DNA from: Pseudevernia furfuracea
Lineage: Eukaryota; Ascomycota; Lecanoromycetes; Lecanorales; Parmeliaceae
Reading direction: 5' to 3'
Length of the DNA stretch: 64,000 nt
Assembly (NCBI GenBank): GCA_022315425.1
Contig: JAIUPT010000040.1
Span: forward strand, 992,001-1,056,000
The notes under the pieces are model-generated. The model worked only from the letters and a program-made list of their open reading frames with translations. It ran no database searches and was not told the origin of the DNA. How positions within the stretch are numbered: the first letter of the stretch is position 1; every line of letters starts with the position of its first letter. This document shows, piece by piece, positions 59,101 through 64,000 of this stretch. The position numbers were made by a program, and so were the translations under genes.

Positions 59101-60247
59101 TAATCTTAGTATTACTATTCTAGTTAATCGCGATCTTTATAATATTATTTTAGTTATTATTTTAATTAATAATACTCTGAATCTTACTATTTTAATTATT
59201 GTTTTAATTAATAATACTTATAATATAAGTTATAATTAATTATAATAAGTTAAAACTAGTTAAAACTTATTATAACTAGTTATAACTACGTATAGTATTA
59301 ATTACTATTGATTAAAAAGTTATTTAAATATTTATAAGTTTAGAATATATAAAGAATTAAAAAATATTAGTTTAAATATCTTATTTAATTAATATAATAT
59401 AATTTAACTATATGTAGTTCGACTATATAAGTTATAATTAATAAAGAACTAGTTCTAACTACGTATAGTATTAATTAATTATTAATTAAAAAGTAATATT
59501 AATAGTTATAGATTTAAAACATATAAAGAATTAATAATATTATTTTAAATATTTCACTTAGTTAATATAATATAGTTTAACTATATGTAGTTCGATTATA
59601 TATAGTTATAACTAACCCTAGTATTCTCGGGCTTTGCCTGGCAAAACCCATCCGGATAAATTTTTCATTGGTGGAACAACGTTTTCCGGATCGACCGCTA
59701 GCGGCAGGTTTTGCCAGGCAAAGCCTACCTTGGCAATGACCGCCAGCGACGTCCACCATAAAGATTTGCATGCAGTCTTCGTCGCTGAGCTGTTTTAAGA
59801 CATAATCGAAGTCATCGTCGCCTCTTTATGCAGTCTGAAAAGACTTTAGAATATTTTTGGTCGACACGATTATTTGGTGAGGAAAGCGTGCGACGAAGCG
59901 CCAAGCCCTCGATAAGGCTGAGTCTGAATTTTCTTGATATGTCTAATTCTATTTAGAACTTCTTACACCTAAGCATTCAAACACCTACTTTGAGACCGCC
60001 GATTGAACATTAACTCTAGTATTCTCGGGCTTTGCACTGCCAAAACCCATTCGGATAAATTTTTCATTGGTGGAACAACGTTTTTCGGATCGATCGTTAG
60101 CGGCAGGTTTTGCAGTGCAAAGCCTCTCAGGGCAATGGTCGTCAGCGACGTTCATCATAAAGATTTGTATGCAGTCTTCGTCGCTGAGAAGTATTCTTAA
60201 TTAGAATAATGATGCTGAGAGCATCGCTGACAAAAATAGTGATTAGA

Positions 60248-61800
60248 ATAATGCGACACTCAATATGACACTCAATGCGACACTTAATGGCAGTGGTCTC
60301 AGCACTGGTCTCAGTATTGATCTCAGCATTGATCTCGGCATTGGTCTCAGCATTGGTCTCAGCATTGGTCTCCGCATTGGTCTCAGCATTGATCTCAGCA
60401 TTGGTCTCAGCATTGATCTCAGCGGTATTGATCTCAGTGATATTCTTAGCAGTATTCTCAGCGGTATTGGTCTCAGCGGTATTCTCAGCGGTGGTCTCAG
60501 CAGGCAGTGTTCTCAGCGGTATTCTCAGCGCGGGTCTCAGCAGGCAGTGTTCTCAGCGGTATTCTCAGCGCTGGTCTCAGCAGGCAGTGTTCTCAGCGGT
60601 ATTCTCAGCGCTGGTCTCAGCAGGCAGTGTTCTCAGCGGTATTCTCAGCGGTGGTCTCAGCATTGGTCTCAGCATTGATCTCAGCGGTATTGATCTTAGC
60701 GGTATTGATCTCAGCGGTATTCTCAGCAGTGATCTCAGCAGGCAGTATTCTCAGCGATATTCTCAGCAGTGATCTCAGCAGGCAGTATTCTCAGCGATAT
60801 TCTCAGCAGTGATCTCAGCAGGCAGTATTCTCAGCGGTACTCTCAGCGGTATTGGTCTCAGCGGTATTGATCTCAGTGATATTCTTAGCAGTATTCTCAG
60901 CGGTGGTCTCAGCAGGCAGTGTTCTCAGCGGTATTCTCAGCGCGGGTCTCAGCAGGCAGTGTTCTCAGCGGTATTCTCAGCGCTGGTCTCAGCAGGCAGT
61001 GTTCTCAGCGGTATTCTCAGCGGTGGTCTCAGCATTGGTCTCAGCATTGATCTCAGCGGTATTGATCTTAGCGGTATTGATCTCAGCGGTATTCTCAGCA
61101 GTGATCTCAGCAGGCAGTATTCTCAGCGATATTCTCAGCAGTGATCTCAGCAGGCAGTATTCTCAGCGATATTCTCAGCAGTGATCTCAGCAGGCAGTAT
61201 TCTCAGCGGTACTCTCAGCGGTATTGGTCTCAGCGGTATTCTCAGCGCTGGTCTCAGCAGGCAGTATTCTCTGCGGTATTCCCTGCGGTAATCCCTGCGG
61301 TAATCTCTGCGGTATTCTCAGCGATATTCTCAGCAGTATTCTCAGCAGTATTCTCAGCGGTATTGGTCTCAGCGGTATTCTCAGCGCTGGTCTCAGCAGG
61401 CAGTATTCTCTGCGGTATTCCCTGCGGTAATCTCTGCGGTATTCTCAGCGGTGGTCTCAGCGGTATTCTCAGCGGTGGTCTCAACGATGGTCTCAGCAGT
61501 ATTCTCAGCGGTATTCTCAGCGGTGGTCTCAGCGGTGGTCTCAGCGGTATTCTCAGCGGTATTCTCAGCGGTGGTCTCAGCGGTATTCTCAGCGGTATTG
61601 GTCTCAGCGATATTCTCAGCGGTGGTCTCAGCAGACAGTACTCTCAGCGGTATTCTCAGCGGTGGTCTCAGCAGTGGTCTCAGCATTGATCTCAGCGATA
61701 TTCTCAGCAGTGGTCTCAGCAGGTAGTATTCTCAGCGGTGTTCTCAACAGATAGTATTCTCAGCAATAATCTCAGCACTAGTCTCAGCATTGATCTCAGT
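60248..61800. repeat. 12/16-bp minisatellite, copy B
   Basis: Same unit types as copy A, longer. It shows a higher-order duplication of about 440 bp: the AGTGATATTCTTAGCAGTAT word occurs at 60436 and again at 60875 with similar surroundings. TATTCCCTGCGGTAATC variants occur twice (near 61277 and 61417). Long open runs exist on the plus strand, and on the minus strand at 61393-61686 (TAENTAETTAE-type repeats). Confidence 0.9.
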
Positions 61801-61866
61801 AGTAACAGTGACAGTAACAGTAACAGTAATAGTAATAGTAACAATAATAATAATAATAATAATAAT
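61801..61866. repeat. AGT/AAT trinucleotide tract, copy B
   Basis: (AGTAAC)n-like start grading into (AAT)n, as in copy A but shorter. Confidence 0.85.
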
Positions 61867-62420
61867 AGTTTATTCTTAGTATTACTATTCTAGTTAATCG
61901 TGATCTTTATAATATTATTTTAGTTATTATTTTCATTAGTATTATTCTTAATATTATTATTTTAATTACTAATACTCTTAATCTTATTATTTTAATTATC
62001 GTTTTAATTAATAATACTTATAATAGAAGTTATAATTAATTATAATAAGTTAAAACTAGTTATAACTAGTTATAACTACGTGTAGTATTAATTACTATTA
62101 ATTAAAAAGTTATTTAAATATTTATAAGTTTAGAATATATAAATAATTAAAAAACATTAGTTTAAATATCTTATTTAATTAATATAATATAATTCAACTA
62201 TATGTAGTTCGATTATATAAGTTATAATTAATAAAGAACTAGTTCTAACTACGTATAGTATTAATTAATTGTTAATTAAAAAGTAATATTAATAGTTATA
62301 GATTTGAATTATGTAAAGAACTAATAATATTCTTTTAAATATTTCACTTAGTTAATATAATTTAATTTAACTATATGTAGTTCGACTATATGTAGTTATA
62401 ACTATATATATATTAATTAC

Positions 62421-63581
62421 TTTTATTATTAATTAAAAAGTAATATTAATAATTATAAGTTTAAAGTATATATAATAATAATAATATTAGTTTAAGTATA
62501 AAATAAGATAAAAGTTGTTTATAAATTAAATATATTATATTTTAATAAAGTTAAAAGTTTATTAATAAAAAGAGTTATATTTAAAGTTGAGTTTATAATA
62601 ATATATATTAAGTAGTAAATATTAATAAGAGTAATTAAAATTAAAATATAATTATATATATTTTAAAGATTAAAAGTTTAAATAGTTAATTAAGTTTAAA
62701 TAAGTAATTAGTTAAAAAAGAAAAAATAGAGTTATATAAGTTAATAAAGTATAAAAAGAGTTATATAATATATAATATAAAGATGTTAAGAGTGTGAATA
62801 AGTGTTAGTGTTTATATAATTAATAAAGTTTTTATTTAAGATATTATAAAGTTATTAAAATATATAAAGTAAATAAGAGAGTAAAAGAAGAAGTAAATAA
62901 GAAGTATATATATTTAAAATTATATAAGTATTATTAAGTAAAGAGAAGAATAAGAGTAAAAAGAAGAAGAAGAATAAAAATAAGAGTAAAAGAATTAAAG
63001 TAATTAAAATATATAAGTATTAATAAATAAAAGAAGAAGTAAAAGTTATTATAAGAATAAAAGTAAGAGAGAGAATAAGAGAAATAAAAGTTATTATAAG
63101 AATAAGAGAAAATATAAAAGAGATAAGAGTTAAAAGTTAAAAATATAATTTAAATAATTAATTAAGAGAAAAAGAAAAAGTATTAAAGAGAAAAGAGTTA
63201 ATAAAAATTAAAAATATAATTATATAATATGTATTATAAAGATATTAATTAAAGTATAAATAAATAATTATATTTATATAATTAATTAAAATTTTATTTA
63301 AGATATTATAAAGTTATTAAAATATATAAAATAAATTAAAAAATAAAAGAAGAAGTAAATAAGAAGTATATAAGAAGTATATATGTTTAGAATTATATAA
63401 GTATTATTAGATAAAAAGAAGAATAAGAATAAAAATTATATAAGTATTATTAAATAAAAAGAAGAATAAGAATAAAAATATAAGAATAAGAGTAAAAATA
63501 AGAATAAGAAGAAGAATAAAAGTAAAAGAGTTAGAGTTAATAAAATATATAAGTATTAATAAATAAAAAGAGAAGTAAAAT
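62421..63581 (+). other. cytosine-free AT/purine-rich tract on the telomeric G strand
   Basis: I read every line from 62421 onward and found no C on the plus strand up to the last base before 63687, although G is common (AAGAAGAATAAGAG-type words). It also holds two similar segments (TTTAAGATATTATAAAGTTA at 62834 and 63297), so it is itself partly duplicated. No coding capacity. Confidence 0.85.
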
Positions 63582-63683
63582 TTAGGGTTAGGGTTAGGGT
63601 TAGGGTTAGGGTTAGGGTTAGGGTTAGGGTTAGGGTTAGGGTTAGGGTTAGGGTTAGGGTTAGGGTTAGGGTTAGGGTTAGGG
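63582..63683 (+). repeat. telomeric repeat array, (TTAGGG)17
   Basis: Seventeen perfect tandem TTAGGG units. The G-rich strand reads left to right, the orientation of a right-hand chromosome end, yet the sequence continues past it. Confidence 0.95.
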
Positions 63684-64000
63684 TAGCGAAGTGCCCATTA
63701 GCGACAAAATAAAGAGTGAAATGAACGGTATAGCGTTCAGGTGGAGGTAATATCGGATGATTCGAAGAAAAGACAAAAAGAACAAGCTGGTCGCAGCAGG
63801 TAGAGGATAAGAAAGGCTGTGTATAGATAGGGGATAATCGGTTCAAAGCGTATAGAGAAGGAGGAACCAAGGAAAAATCTTGCTTCCAAGAGATCCAGAG
63901 GAAAAGAGCTGAGAGAATAAACACAAGCATTAGCCCGACTCCGAGAGACAGGAGGAACCAAACGACAGAACTACTTAAGGCAATGTTCGTCACAACATCA
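63684..64000. other. non-telomeric sequence beyond the telomere array
   Basis: 317 bp of ordinary composition directly after the perfect array. A minus-strand frame is open through it and on into the CCCTAA repeats (63993-63556), with a hydrophobic stretch WFLLSLGVGLMLVFILSAL, but it has no ATG at its start (GTG). No gene can be claimed. Confidence 0.6.

Larger units (their letters stand above)
57335..59610. repeat. subtelomeric module, copy A
   Basis: 2276 bp, followed directly by a second copy. Order: unit A1 (57335-57732), partial unit A2 (57733 to about 57900), minisatellite (about 57985-58995), AAT-type microsatellite (58996-59097), AT-rich tail. Both A1 and A2 start ACTAACCCTAGTATT, which contains a CCCTAA telomere word. 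A1 differs from the matching part of copy B at only about three positions in 398. Confidence 0.85.
59611..62405. repeat. subtelomeric module, copy B
   Basis: Second tandem copy: unit B1 59611-60008 (nearly identical to A1), partial unit B2 60009 to about 60190 (diverged; sites GGCTTTGCACTGC(C)AAAACC and GGTTTTGCAGTGCAAAGCC), minisatellite about 60248-61800, trinucleotide tract, AT-rich tail. The tail aligns with that of copy A (for example the AGTATTACTATTCTAGTTAA word at 59107 and 61877). Confidence 0.85.

Noticed and set aside
57973..61726. Long ORFs within the minisatellites as ordinary protein genes
   Set aside because: They are consequences of a stop-poor 12-bp unit; no unique sequence or domain. 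Kept only as a finding about the repeat.
57985..61800. CRISPR-like array
   Set aside because: Units are contiguous 12/16-mers without spacers, in a eukaryotic subtelomere.
1..64000. tRNA or rRNA genes
   Set aside because: I looked for cloverleaf-type T-arm words and rRNA cores and found none convincing; a covariance-model search was not possible here.

Overview
The window is the end of a chromosome arm from a filamentous ascomycete (Pezizomycotina). Evidence: genes with short 45-80 bp introns (GTAAGT-type donors, CTAAC/CTAAT branch sites), fungus-specific families (hydrophobin-like protein, short unspecific peroxygenase, small secreted proteins, an OTT_1508-type deaminase relic), AT-rich blocks with RIP-like transitions, and a (TTAGGG)17 array near the right edge with the G-rich strand running toward the end. 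I cannot fix the species; Leotiomycetes or Dothideomycetes is a guess from the protein families.

Layout. 1-12 kb: gene-poor DNA with a hydrophobin-like gene (2358-2861), an F-box gene (6827-7672, minus) and a four-exon type II membrane protein with a DDD motif (9289-10893, minus). 12-20 kb: an NAD(P)-dependent reductase (12182-13261), a short inverted-repeat element (13432-13593), a wrecked deaminase-family gene (13.6-15.5 kb), a secreted Cys-rich protein (17114-17821, minus) and a heme-thiolate peroxygenase (18495-19313, minus). 20-53 kb: sparse intact genes, mostly small secreted proteins, among long stretches of decayed coding sequence. One secreted family occurs at least four times (24113-24763, 26160-27245, 34845-35415, 51974-52615), one copy with two tandem domains. 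Other recognisable loci: a broken ubiquitin C-terminal hydrolase (27583-28352), a secreted 255-aa protein (29405-30172), a secreted isochorismatase-family protein (37054-37980), a DUF7907-like secreted protein (43868-44473), a SET-domain protein (46712-47733), a truncated APH-type kinase (48944-49670) and a RING/coiled-coil gene interrupted by one stop codon (50647-51654).

53-64 kb is a repeat zone: a RIP-degraded block, a degraded Ty3/gypsy gag-protease relic carrying a nested 184-bp TG...CA insertion with a perfect 5-bp target duplication, then two tandem copies of a subtelomeric module. Each module consists of paired palindromic sites, a 12/16-bp minisatellite, an AAT-type microsatellite and an AT-rich tail. 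After this come about 1.27 kb with no cytosine on the plus strand, running through 17 perfect TTAGGG repeats, and then 317 bp of ordinary sequence beyond the array.

The intact genes do not form an obvious pathway or biosynthetic cluster. They look like a subtelomeric accessory region enriched in secreted and wall-associated proteins, with gene decay and RIP increasing toward the telomere. The most unusual signals are the cytosine-free strand next to the telomere and the subtelomeric module whose paired sites match within an element but differ between elements.
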